Assembly: GCA_900095095.1 (NCBI GenBank)
Contig: FMBT01000376.1
Span: 124,001 to 188,000, forward strand
Length of the DNA: 64,000 nucleotides
Source: Fragilariopsis cylindrus CCMP1102
Lineage: Eukaryota > Bacillariophyta > Bacillariophyceae > Bacillariales > Bacillariaceae
Direction of reading: 5' to 3'
The notes below the pieces were generated by a model that saw nothing but the letters and a program-made list of their open reading frames with translations, made no database searches and was not told the DNA's origin. This document shows, in pieces, positions 52,613-62,620 of the stretch. A program made the translations under genes and the position numbers. Position 1 is the first letter of the stretch; each line of letters starts with the position of its first letter.

Positions 52613-55600
52613 ATGGTGACAAACAACAGCAACATCAACAGCACTATACCTTTTACTCCAAACAGTCGTAGGAAGAAAAATCCCTCGGAAAGAAAGAACA
52701 CTACTAGTCAGAGTAGTCAGAATAGCAGTCCTCTTCTAGATGATATTGGTGCACGATTTCCAGTTGTGAATAATTTTCGAACGGGCATCACAGTATATAC
52801 AGCGACACCTAGTACAAAAGAAAAACGAAAGTAATAAGGACAATGAAAATGTCGGTGCTACGACTAATGGTGGTCCGCCTGGTACCGGTACTCCTCCCAC
52901 TACTACATCTACATCTACATTTACGTCGGGTGCAAACGTAATACACGCACAAGAAAATACTGCTGCTGCTGCACAACTATCTATATCAGCTGGTAATAGT
53001 GGTTCGCCTATTACTACTACTACTGTTGCTGTCGGTGATGCGACTAATGGTGGTATTCAAGAACGTCACAGCAAACGATTTCCACAAACTGATGTCAATC
53101 GACGTACTACTACTACTACTACTACTACATCTAAGTCGGGCACAAACGTAAAGGCTCTTGCTACTGTGCATACATCGACTGTTGATGATGATTATATCAA
53201 TCGTTTCATTAACATGTGGAAACATTATACTGTAACTTTTAAGACACGAGAGGATGCTATTGCAGCTTTATCTCCTTATGTTGATAAACGGGAAGAAATG
53301 TACCTCAATGTGCTTCACATGCTGTTTGAAGGTGTCCCTGATGAGGTCAAAGACATCAACAAGCTTATGCAACAAGGAAATGGGAACTACGTGTTGATGC
53401 TTGAAGACCTTCGAACCCATATTCGTGAAGAAGAAGAGAGAGTTCGAGAGATAGCTGTTGCTGCTCCTGATACTGAAACTACTACACTTGTGGGTCAGCC
53501 ATCTACTAAAATTGCAACAACAACAACTGCTGCTGCTGGCTGCTGATTTAGCGCACGAATCTACTGATATTACAGCAGCATCTGATGGTGGTCCGGCTGG
53601 TGCTGATACTACAATATCTAAGGATACTACTGCTGCACATCCATTATTATCATCTCATAATAGTGATGGAGCTAAGATGTCAACGTCAATCGTACCGATG
53701 TGTTCCCAAGTCGAAGAAAATTTGAAGGCTCATGATCAGGAGCTGGAATTGCCTGCTGATGCTAGACCGGTTGCTATTGTTACTGACGCACATGGTCGTA
53801 AATCATCTTCTCCTACTGGTGCTGGTTCTACAGAACAAGCTGTGGATGGTGGAGATAAATTTGATGGTGCAGTCTCTGGTCATCCCAGCACCATGTATCT
53901 CTCTGCTCACTTTCTAAAACATTTGGATACCCGTCTTGGACTCTATATTGGGGAGTTGATCAGGGATGAATTGAACAGCACATCTAATTCTGAATCTGAT
54001 TTTGAATCTGAATCTTATTCTGATTCCATCATTGCTGCTGCCCTTGAAGAAGCCGCTGCTATTCTTAAAGATGACAATTTAAATAAAAGTGTGGTGGACA
54101 GCCTTAGGCAAGTGATTATGTTGAACCCTTTCATCAAGTCTTTAGAAGAAAATAACGAGGTCAGTCGCCAAGAAGTCGTTTCTTTAAAAAAAGAAATAGC
54201 TGCGCTAAAACTGGAATCCACAAACAACACTGCTAATACACTGTTGAAAATGAAGAACCATTATGTATTGAATCCGTCCACCCAAAGCGACAGCAGCGAT
54301 GATAACCAACAACTTCCTACAGGCCCAGGTGAATATGATGTGATGATGCCTACCACTAGATCATTCATGGTTGATTTAGATACTGATGAAAATGGTTCGG
54401 TAAAGTTTGTTTCGTATAAACGATCTCAAGATGGTAGTGCAGGCCTAGCCGAAAATATGAAGCTCATCAAAGGATTTGGTGATAAAATTGTTGCTGTTGA
54501 CGGTATCCGGACTGAAAACAAATCACCTGAAGAAATTTTCGCCATGATCCGCGGAAAGTGCAAAGAACCAATCTACAACCTGGCGTTTCTTACAATCGTC
54601 ATTCAAGAGCAACAGCAGCGACAGTAGCAGCGACAGTAGCAGCGACAGTAGCAGCAGCAGCGATAGCAGCAGCGATAGCAGCAGCAGCAGCGATTCAAGG
54701 ATGATTCCAGCAAATTTGGCAAAAAAAGGCAGACGAAACCGATGCGAATTTCGATACAGAAGAAATATGCGAGCTCGTGTTTAATTTTGGTGACATTCTG
54801 ACTGATAATTATCGCTTACCAGGAAGAAAGCTACTTCTAGTTCTAGTACTATTTCTAGTTCACGTTCTGTAGCCACCGATGATGTCAATGCATTAATAAT
54901 AGCAAGGGATACTTCTCGACATCCATTAGTAGTTGACGAAATAAGAGAAGCAGAGAATAAACGACAGCCTATTGAAGAGAATAAACGACATAATATTGCA
55001 GCATTCGCTAAAGAAATAATGATAAAGTACACAGCAAAGGAAACGGATCTTTCTAATTGTTTCCCTGTTTCTTCCAAACTCCTCAATGGTATTGAGAAAG
55101 TCCTCAAGTTACAGGATGAGTTAGACACAATCAACAACATTATGAAAAATCCGAGTCTTGGTTGTACTCTGATTAATCTTCTGTGTAAAGAGTTGGCCAA
55201 GAAAGTATCGAAGGAGAAATTATTTCGTTCTTTCTCTCCATGACTAAGTGGCCTCGACGATATGATTTTCAGTAAAATTGATACATTGAAGGAACATATA
55301 AGTAGTATTCCTATTGCTAAGAAACCTGATAACTCCGAAACATTTCAAAACGAAGGCATCTACTTGACATCATCTATTTGGAAAGATCATCACACGTGTA
55401 ATCGTCGCCAGCGCTCTTACGTAAATTCTCATTTTGATTCACTTCCTACTCAAGCAAAGGCTGCAGTGGTTTACTTAGGATATGACAAGACTTCGTGGGA
55501 AAATTTTGGTCCGGCATCTTCAGATGGAATAGAATGGAAAGATTTGACATCTGAACTGAAAGAGGCGGCTGTTCTTCTTGGTTACGATTATAAGGATTGG

Positions 55601-56032
55601 GCCGAACTACAAGCAGGGAAGAAATCCACCATCACCACCACCGAAAACAATAGTAATGATAAGGCGGCGGAGAGGAAACAGTGGTAGTAGCAACGGCGGT
55701 AAAATCGTGCGAACAAAAACGAAGCTCTGCTGGTGTAAGTGAATCCGGTAGTGGAAAGAGGAGCAGGAGAAAAATGACCCAGTATCTAGGGCCTATGGAA
55801 AACGACGACTCAATGAAGCAAATACTTTTGTCATGCTTCCTGATGTGACAACGATGTTATTAAGCCATTTCTACTCGTAAAAAAAAGAAGAAAATTGCTG
55901 GTTCGGTTATATGTTGGAGGAGGATAAGCAAGAACAAAAGTACAAGTGCCCTTACTGTTACTTTACTATCGAACGCAGGGCATTACCAACCACATTAAGT
56001 ATTGCCAGGAAAAACCCCATAAGTTCGAATGA
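52613..56032 (+). pseudogene. Decayed large gene with PDZ-like region and C-terminal zinc-finger module
   Basis: Coding signal is continuous but changes frame at about 52830, 53540, 54610-54660, 54730 and 54825, with further breaks after 55690. An in-frame TGA stands at 55241-55243. Segments in order: Asn/Ser/Thr-rich N-terminus (STIPFTPNSRRKKNPS); helical domain (YINRFINMWKHYTVTF, EMYLNVLHMLFEGVPDEV); acidic linker; helical YLSAHFLKHLDTRLGLYIGE; a PDZ-like stretch (FMVDLDTDENGSVKF, KLIKGFGDKIVAVDGI); a Ser-Asp tract; helical ELDTINNIMKNPSLGCTLIN; two LGYD..SW-type units (AAVVYLGYDKTSWENFG and AAVLLGYDYKDWAEL). The end is ENCWFGYMLEEDKQ, KYKCPYCYF and ITNHIKYCQEKPHKFE, paralogous to the C-terminus of the coiled-coil protein at 49292-51514. 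Function unknown. Confidence 0.6.
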
Positions 56033-56536
56033 CAACACGACGATCGAGCACTTTTTCAACTATTTTGGGATCAGATAGAGTGCTTTCTTAAGTATCATTT
56101 ACACACGACTTACCTCTGTGGACTAATATTCTGAAACTCTGAATATTATTGTAACATATTTACTGAATTTGTGTAACAGTATGTATGGACCAAGTAGTCT
56201 AATATCGCAAAAGTACATAATAAAACTAATTTTTAATTACACTATACATCTTATGTGTACTATATTTGGCTACCTTTTTTGGCTAGAAAGTTTCCTTTCT
56301 TCTACGATCGACCGACTTTCCATTTTGCTGCTGATATATTAGTACTGAATGCATACCGTTGAAGAATTAAAAGCTACTTTTTACTTGCACTATACTTCTG
56401 TTGTTGTTTCTCTTTGGCTTTCTTCTTGCTTCTTGTTTCAATTTCTTTCTATGCATCTAGTACGACCTTTCTTCTACGATCGACCGACTTTATTTTGCTA
56501 CTGATTTATTAGTATTGAATGCATACCGTTGAAGAA
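56033..56536. other. Intergenic, includes duplicated 3' flank
   Basis: Most of this gap is the first copy of the 172-bp tandem duplication described next; no gene was seen. Confidence 0.5.
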
Positions 56537-56637
56537 TTAAAAGCTATCTTTTACTTGCACTATACTTCTGATGTTGTTTCTCTTTGGCTTTCTTCTGGCT
56601 TCTTGTTTCAATTTCTTTCTGTGCATCCAGTACGACC
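56296..56637 (-). repeat. Tandem duplication of 172 bp covering a gene's 3' end
   Basis: Copies at 56296-56467 and 56468-56637 begin TTTCTTCTACGATCGACCGA. The second copy includes the last about 100 coding bases of the 67-residue-repeat gene; the first is a non-coding relic of them. Confidence 0.9.
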
Positions 56638-57697
56638 GTTGTCCTTGACTAAGTTCCTCCTGATAAATATGCTTACCAAAAACTTTTCCAGTGAACATCA
56701 TATACTCCGGTCGTGTTTCCCTCAGTTGTTTTGGTTTGATATGTTCGTGTTTCTTGTCCTGGACATCCTTCCTCAAGAGCCTCTTTGCTTCAGACTTCTC
56801 CCAGGGAGGATAGTACATTTCCTTCGATTCCACAATCACTTTGTCGCGAAGTAGAAACTCTTCATCGCTTTTCACAGCCGCTTTCTCAGTCCTAATACTT
56901 TCCTTCAAATTCTTTAAATTTGTCTTGAAATTTGTCTGGCTGTAGTCCTCGAAGAACGACGAAAGCATTTGAACAGCTGCTGCATCCATTGAATGAATTT
57001 CCCTATCTGTATCGCTTTCCAGCAAGAGTTTTAATGTCTGCTTCGCTATGCTCGTCCCCCACGGAGGGGGTTTGGGCAGATTTGCATTTGCAATACTAAT
57101 TTTCAGAGTTTTCAAATAGCCTGTAAATTTCTTAATGTCGTATGGTTGGAATAACGTCGAGAGGTTGTGTATATCCTTCACAGCCATATCCGCAATACCA
57201 CCAGTGTTGTTCACTAACAATTTATGTAAGTGCTTCCTTGCATCACTTTTCCCCCAGGCGGGTGGTTTTTCGGTTGGTGCCTTCTTCTTTGCGATACTAT
57301 TCTTTAGAGTCGTCAAATAGCCTCTAAATTTCTTAATGTCGTATGGTTGGAATAACGGCGAGAGGTTGTGTACATCCTCCACAGCCATAGCCGCAATACC
57401 ACCAGTGTCGTTCTCTAACAGTACATTTAAGTGCTTCTTTGCCTCACTTTTCCCCCAGGCGGGTGGTTTTTCGGTTGGTGCCTTCTTCTTTGCGATACTA
57501 TTCTTTAGAGTCGTCAAATAGCCTCTAAATTTCTTAATGTCGTATGGTTGGAATAACGACGAGAGGTTGTGTACATCCTCCACAGCCATAGCCGCAATAC
57601 CACCAGTGTCGTCCTTTAACAATAAACTTAGGTGCTTCTTTGCCTCACTTTGCCCCCAGGGCTCCGGTGTTTTGGTAGATGCCTTCTTGGATACCAT
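56537..57697 (-). CDS. Protein of tandem 67-residue units (386 aa)
   Basis: Three close copies and one diverged copy of a 67-residue unit fill residues 1-265. Consensus features are PWGKSEAKKHL, DDTGGIAAMAVEDVHNLS, LFQPYDIKKFRGYL and TLKNSIAKKK. The second and third units share long identical peptides, so the array expanded recently. A last half-unit (YYPPWEKSEAKRLLRKDVQD) leads into a basic C-terminus (RPEYMMFTGKVFG, then RSYWMHRKKLKQEARRK). This P-W..S.AK..L start and RPEY end resemble a repeat common in stramenopile proteins of unknown role, as far as I recall. No targeting signal. Each unit is predicted helical. A scaffold or peptide-binding role is possible but unproven. Confidence 0.75.
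   Translation of the reverse strand: MVSKKASTKTPEPWGQSEAKKHLSLLLKDDTGGIAAMAVEDVHNLSSLFQPYDIKKFRGYLTTLKNSIAKKKAPTEKPPAWGKSEAKKHLNVLLENDTGGIAAMAVEDVHNLSPLFQPYDIKKFRGYLTTLKNSIAKKKAPTEKPPAWGKSDARKHLHKLLVNNTGGIADMAVKDIHNLSTLFQPYDIKKFTGYLKTLKISIANANLPKPPPWGTSIAKQTLKLLLESDTDREIHSMDAAAVQMLSSFFEDYSQTNFKTNLKNLKESIRTEKAAVKSDEEFLLRDKVIVESKEMYYPPWEKSEAKRLLRKDVQDKKHEHIKPKQLRETRPEYMMFTGKVFGKHIYQEELSQGQRSYWMHRKKLKQEARRKPKRNNIRSIVQVKDSF
57055..57690 (-). repeat. Coding tandem repeat, 201-bp unit
   Basis: Three units start near 57690, 57489 and 57288. The first and second differ at only a few bases, including identical 5' GTCGTATGGTTGGAATAACG tracts on the plus strand. Confidence 0.9.
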
Positions 57698-58206
57698 TGT
57701 TACTCGTCACAGAGTTTACGTAAGAAATTTGACTAGCGAACGAATTGTGTGGAGATCTTAGTTATCAGAGTACACGTAGTTTTTTCTTCTTGTAGGAAGA
57801 ATTGCAACGCATTGTGTGAAGATTTTTGTTATCAGTGTACACGTAGTTTTTTTTTCTTGTAAGAAGAATTGCACCGTTAACGCGCCAATCTCTTCATAAG
57901 AATCATATAGCGTACAACTGCTCGTACACGTACAGGTTTTCCTTGGTACCTTTGTTATCCACTCGCCAAACTCTCGCTAAAAACGCTCGTGACGTCGTGT
58001 GACAAGAATATACACTCTACTTAATGATATATTGCGAACATTGCACACCTAGCCGCCACACACATACGCACACACGAAAAAATACCTACATGCCATCCAT
58101 CGCTCACTAATCATAAAAGGAGGAAATATAACCCAATAAAAAAAATGATCGCTATACCATAGAAAAGCACCTCATAGTTAATAAACAACACAAACATAAA
58201 GTCAGC
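57698..58206. other. 5' flank of the 67-residue-repeat gene
   Basis: Contains a 67-bp tandem duplication (next entry) and no supported gene. Confidence 0.5.
57744..57876 (+). repeat. Tandem duplication, period 67 bp
   Basis: Copies at 57744-57809 and 57811-57876 (ATTGTGTG.AGAT to AAGAATTGCA). Confidence 0.9.
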
Positions 58207-58530
58207 ATGTCGAATATTCTTAATTGTCTCGTTAACTTTGGATTCAGCCTCCTTGGATGCAATGTATGGCAGCGTGAGAAAACCACGGTATGCGTGAAAG
58301 GAATCCTTACTACTGGTATACTGAAATATGGTGCTAAATTTAATGAAGACAGTCAGCCTATTCTTATTGAATTGGCTGATATGTCTATTGCTTTGAAAGG
58401 AGGGGACCGTCGCAAGCTGGAAAAAGAAAAGGAAGGTTTTGACACAGATGCGTATTCTGAAGACGGTTGGGAATTTACTCATTCGCCTAGTTCTGTTCTT
58501 ATGTATCCATACCGTCCAACAGGATCATAA
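58207..58530 (+). CDS. Possible small protein (107 aa)
   Basis: Starts MSNILNCLVNFGFSLLGC. It has a plausible mixed composition (TTVCVKGILTTGILKYGAKF, IELADMSIALKGG) and an acidic tail, with a Tyr/Pro-rich end. No family is recognised. A minus-strand frame of similar length (58111-58482) overlaps it with one C-terminal hydrophobic helix; composition favours the plus frame. Weak call. Confidence 0.35.
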   Translation: MSNILNCLVNFGFSLLGCNVWQREKTTVCVKGILTTGILKYGAKFNEDSQPILIELADMSIALKGGDRRKLEKEKEGFDTDAYSEDGWEFTHSPSSVLMYPYRPTGS

Positions 58531-58730
58531 ATGGGACCTGTTCCAATGGATATTATTAGGGATTGATTCAGATTAAATAATTCGAAAATACAACCGAAAC
58601 ATCCAAGTTACTTACGTGTGTTGGTGGGATACATCCACTTATAACAAACCAAAGGGTTTAACAATAAAGTTGGTCGAGCAAGTGATTCGAACAACTAATA
58701 CTAGAGATATGTATACACAAATCTCATCAC

Positions 58731-58768
<38 letters not shown>

Positions 58769-59136
58769 CATACATACATATATATACCACTACCGTATAA
58801 TTGAATAAATATAACACACATTTATTTCTATGTGCTATATCAACACATCAGTTGTCCTACTCGCAATATTACACTAGTAGTAGTAGTTATAGTTTTACAA
58901 CTTTTCATAAATATTTGTATATCTAAGATAATTAATTCCATTTCTACATAGTAGTGCTTGTATATTGTGGTTAACTCCATTCGTTATATTTACGGAAACT
59001 ATGTATCATCTTTAGAAGAACTAGTTAGGACAGGTCTAGAAAACTCAGATAGATTAGATCTTAAGAAAATGTCAATGGGTTTCGTGTGCGAGAGGCACAT
59101 GACAATTGATGAAGCATGATTGAGTGGCACTCCCAT
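58531..59136. other. Intergenic with TA/CATA microsatellite
   Basis: A (TA)n then (CATA)n tract occupies about 58732-58785. Nothing else is supported. Confidence 0.6.
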
Positions 59137-59838
59137 TTAATTTGCCTCATCATCGGAACTTTCAACCAAGTCAGCAGCATTAACAACGAAGCGAGGCGTG
59201 AGAGCTAAGGTGTTACCAAACTCAGGATCTAGTCCTGAAACGCGGTTGTTACCATTACCCTCGATTGAAATGAAACCATTATCTCTTAATCGGGTAACGA
59301 TAGGACCGACACGATGATTACCATTGTGGAGTCCGACACGACCAGCTCGGACGCTGCGGGTACATGGATCGGGATACTTAATATAGTCGACCAGAAATTG
59401 CTGGGAAGAACTATACAACTCAAGGGGACCAGCAGTATTTGTATGATGGACCCAGTTCGCAGCATCAGCATGCTGAAGGGCAAGATCCGTTTGAGCAATG
59501 GTGTAATTATGAGCCAATGCAAAAACCTCTTGTGCTGGACCTAATGCAGCTTCGGCCTCTTCATTTGCTCCTCGCATGGCGAAGTCCAAGAAAGCTGTGT
59601 TCGTAACCTCCTCTCTCAAGAGAACCACTTTAGCTTGCAAGTCCACAAGTTCATCTTGAGCAACGTCAAGATTAGTCGTCGCCTCGAGGAAATCTTCGTT
59701 TGCACCAAGGGTATCGGTACGAGACTCAACAGCTCGTTGTGTCAAAGCGAGTAACTCTTGGTGCTTGAGGGAAGTGGGGACAGTCAAGCCGCCAAGGTGT
59801 TCTGCAACAATAGGGTAGGGAGGTCCGTTGTTAGCCAT
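59137..59838 (-). CDS. Unknown helical protein (233 aa)
   Basis: Start taken at the ATG of MANNGPPYPIVAEHLGG (59838); the open frame upstream to 59967 adds an unlikely hydrophobic leader. Residues about 30-130 are amphipathic helices rich in Ala, Glu and Leu (ELVDLQAKVVLLREEV, ANEEAEAALGPAQEV). A more globular C-terminus follows (LYSSSQQFLVDYIKYPDP, HRVGPIVTRLRDNGFISIEG) and an acidic end. The family is not recognised; no membrane segment or targeting signal. GC content is higher than its flanks, which supports coding. Confidence 0.6.
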   Translation of the reverse strand: MANNGPPYPIVAEHLGGLTVPTSLKHQELLALTQRAVESRTDTLGANEDFLEATTNLDVAQDELVDLQAKVVLLREEVTNTAFLDFAMRGANEEAEAALGPAQEVFALAHNYTIAQTDLALQHADAANWVHHTNTAGPLELYSSSQQFLVDYIKYPDPCTRSVRAGRVGLHNGNHRVGPIVTRLRDNGFISIEGNGNNRVSGLDPEFGNTLALTPRFVVNAADLVESSDDEAN

Positions 59839-61016
59839 GATTGCAAGTAAAATACGAGAAAAAGTAAGACGAAGGATTACCTGTAAGACTTTAGTTTTAA
59901 AGTCAATGAATATAATTTTATGGACCATATGAAAGGCTAAGGAAATAAATAATGAATGAATCTGCAAGCGTTCAGAAACTCACTGAGGAGGACACGTTAT
60001 ATTCATTAAACCAGTACATCCACGTTGGTTACGGTGGTTTGCAAAGTCAACATGTAGATGGAAAACATACCGCGAAACTAACGACGAAACGCACAAGAAA
60101 AACGGAAAGATTATCTATTTCGAAACGTAAAACATCAACACGTTTTAAAAAGATAATTAACTTATGTTGTTTAGTTTTGTACTCGTTGTTACGAGTTCTA
60201 TTTTTCTTCTTCTTCTTCTTCTTCTTCTTCTTCTTCTTCTCTTCTCGTTTTACCGTGTTAACTCGTTTAGTTTCCTGTTTCTTATAACAACGTGTTACCG
60301 CGCCGCGCCGCGTCGCGCCGTTTCGTTGTAGTTTTACGTTTCGTATTTGTTTTTCTTGCATGGTGTGATAATAAGCAACTGTAATAAATTCTGTGACTAA
60401 AAAATTCCAGTCCTTAATAATTAGTCGTCTATTCTTTGGGTCAATGACATGCAAGAAGCCTGATATTAATAATATCTGTCTATATTAGTAGTTGATTTCG
60501 CCGATAGTTTCCTCCTCCTCCGCCTTTCTTTATTCCTCCCGTCGCTGATCAGTCTATCTCGTCGTATCTATTGTACGAATCTAGTTAGCTTTGATGGAGA
60601 GAAGTAGTCTAACCGATTTAGATTTAAAATTTATCTATTATATGATGATATACGCAAAACACAAGTAGTGCTGTTATTCTAATCTATACTGTATTCTTTT
60701 TATTTGTTTACTTATTTGGATGACAAACACACAATGCGTTTATTCTATTATACTGGATCCTGCTTTGTTTTATTATCATGAATGAGATGATGCATACACA
60801 TCATTCTTCTGATATATTTATGTTGTTGTTGTTGTTGTTGTTGATTATTATCTCGTCGGAAGTTTCTCTAAATTCTTTTAACATACTCTCAAATAGCATC
60901 AATGACTTTCAGAGAATTGTAGGTTGTTGATGATTGGTTATCGAACGATGATAGTTGTTCATTCTAGAGAGCGAGGTAGATGCTTCGTTGATTTTTGTCA
61001 GGAAACAAAACGGCTG
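59839..61016. other. Intergenic with simple repeats and shared modules
   Basis: A CTT tract lies at about 60205-60242. A GC-rich module at 60288-60330 (ACGTGTTACCGCGCC and following) resembles 46782-46835. An inverted copy of the 48.6-kb module lies at about 60730-60812. A TTG tract lies near 60820-60843. No gene was recognised. Confidence 0.55.
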
Positions 61017-62016
61017 TCAATGTATGTGATTATCAGTGGCGGCGATAATATCGGCAATGCCACGAAACAGAGTGGACATTCGAATAGACTTCGTAGCACG
61101 AAGGTCCTTCATTAAGGCAACAAAATCTTCTTCTTCAGACAAATCAGAGAAGCAATCGACCTTCTCTTCCTCCTTGGAGCTGGTTAATCGACGAGCAGCG
61201 CAGTTTTCCTTGCGTTCTGCATCGAGCTGAGCTTTATGACGTATCCATTGCTGCGCATTCCTTCTGGCTGCCTCTCTCCGTTCTTTCTTGGTGAGCTTTG
61301 GTTCCGGTGCCGGAGCATCCGACTCAGCATATTGTCGTGTTTCAACTGGACTCAAATTGGTATCGTAGTACTTTTCCTTGTTAGAAGCGATGCCTCGCCA
61401 GTGCTTTCCATAAACTGGTTTAAAATCGCGGTCAAATCTAGCTCTAATCTGACGGCTTTTAACCACTTCTTGTACTTTACCCTTCGATAAGTATCGTCGT
61501 ACAACACTCTGAACCAAAGTAATATAAACCAAAGAATGTAGAAAACTTGTCTGCGCTTGTTTTCTTCTCCAAGCACTTTGTAGGACGATTGCAGCTCTTT
61601 CACTGGTTTCGACTTGTTTCAAACAACTGAGAGTCCGCACTTTTGAAGTTGAACATCGCAATACCAATATTCTTTGCGACCCCCACAAGAGCTCTCGAGA
61701 AGAGTACCAACAACACAACGGTTCCAAAGATGATGACAAGGATTCCATTATGGTAGATGAAAGGTTCTCCAAGAGTGTGCTCGATGTAGAGAGGAACTTT
61801 ACGAAAGATAGCCAAATGGAGCACCAAATGGTTGTAATGATTGTCGACAATCACTTGGACACGTTCCCAGAGAGATAGCAAATGTGTATAAACATTATCA
61901 ACAGTGAAGTGAAGGCGTTCACAAACGAGCAGTAACTGGTGGTGAAGTAATCCGCCGATCACACGGAGGAACACCCAAATGGTATTAGTATATGCATGAA
62001 AAATCAAGTCCAACAT
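61017..62016 (-). CDS. Membrane protein with IQ-like motifs (one frame break)
   Basis: Start at MLDLIFHAYTN (62016). The N-terminal half has amphipathic and hydrophobic helices (TIWVFLRVIGGLLHHQLLL) and a clear membrane segment (GILVIIFGTVVLLVLFSRAL). The second half, in another frame, has two IQ-type helices (AAIVLQSAWRRKQAQ and LVQSVVRRYLSKG) that may bind calmodulin. Next comes a basic stretch and a coiled, acidic C-terminus (KLTKKERREAARRNAQQW, DLSEEEDFVALMKDLRA). The first frame ends at 61600 and the second is open from above it. A one-base shift near 61610-61640 joins them. The family is not recognised. Confidence 0.6.
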
Positions 62017-62394
62017 TGTATCGTTTCTTTCTAGGCGTAGTAACAAATAATTAACTTTTTGAGAAGATCGACACGAGATTTATGACTGTGAGATGCGAAT
62101 CTGAGATTGGTTGCAGTAAATTTTACGATGTTCGCCGTTATTATAAGAAATCGCTTTAATTTTCCTCGTACAATTACGTCTATGCGCAATTTCCGGCAAG
62201 TTACCGTAGGACTATTCTTCCTGTACACGTATACTAATAGTACAAGTAGAAGTACACTTGAAAACTTGATAATTCGCGGCGTTGAGCTCGCTGAATTTTA
62301 CGGTCCGGTATAAAATTCGTTTATGTTACTGATGTTTGCACACACAAACATGCTCGATTCTATTCAAAAATCATTAACACTTACAGCAAGCATA

Positions 62395-62620
62395 CCGTTT
62401 GAAATTTGAAAACGGCAAAAAACGATGATGAGCCCGCCAAAGCGATTAACACCATCAGTAAGCATGTATGTAAAGAACAAACCAAACGACAACAACTTGC
62501 CGGCGGACTACAAAACTGTTTGAAATTTATAAACGGCGAAGCATGTATGTAAGAACAAACCAAACGACAACGACTTGCCGGCGGACTAACTGCTTGAAAT
62601 TTATAAACGGCGAAGAACGA
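62395..62620 (+). repeat. Imperfect tandem repeats overlapping a gene start
   Basis: GTTTGAAATTT..AAACGGC occurs three times, and AACCAAACGACAAC.ACTTGC with GCCGGCGGACTA twice. The start codon of the next gene lies inside the array. Confidence 0.8.

Noticed and set aside
58111-58482. Minus-strand 123-codon frame
   Set aside because: Overlaps a plus-strand frame of better composition. The hydrophobic C-terminus alone is not enough, though neither frame is certain.
60205-60242. Coding function of the CTT tract (111-codon frame at 59952-60287)
   Set aside because: A simple repeat giving Phe runs; no other support.
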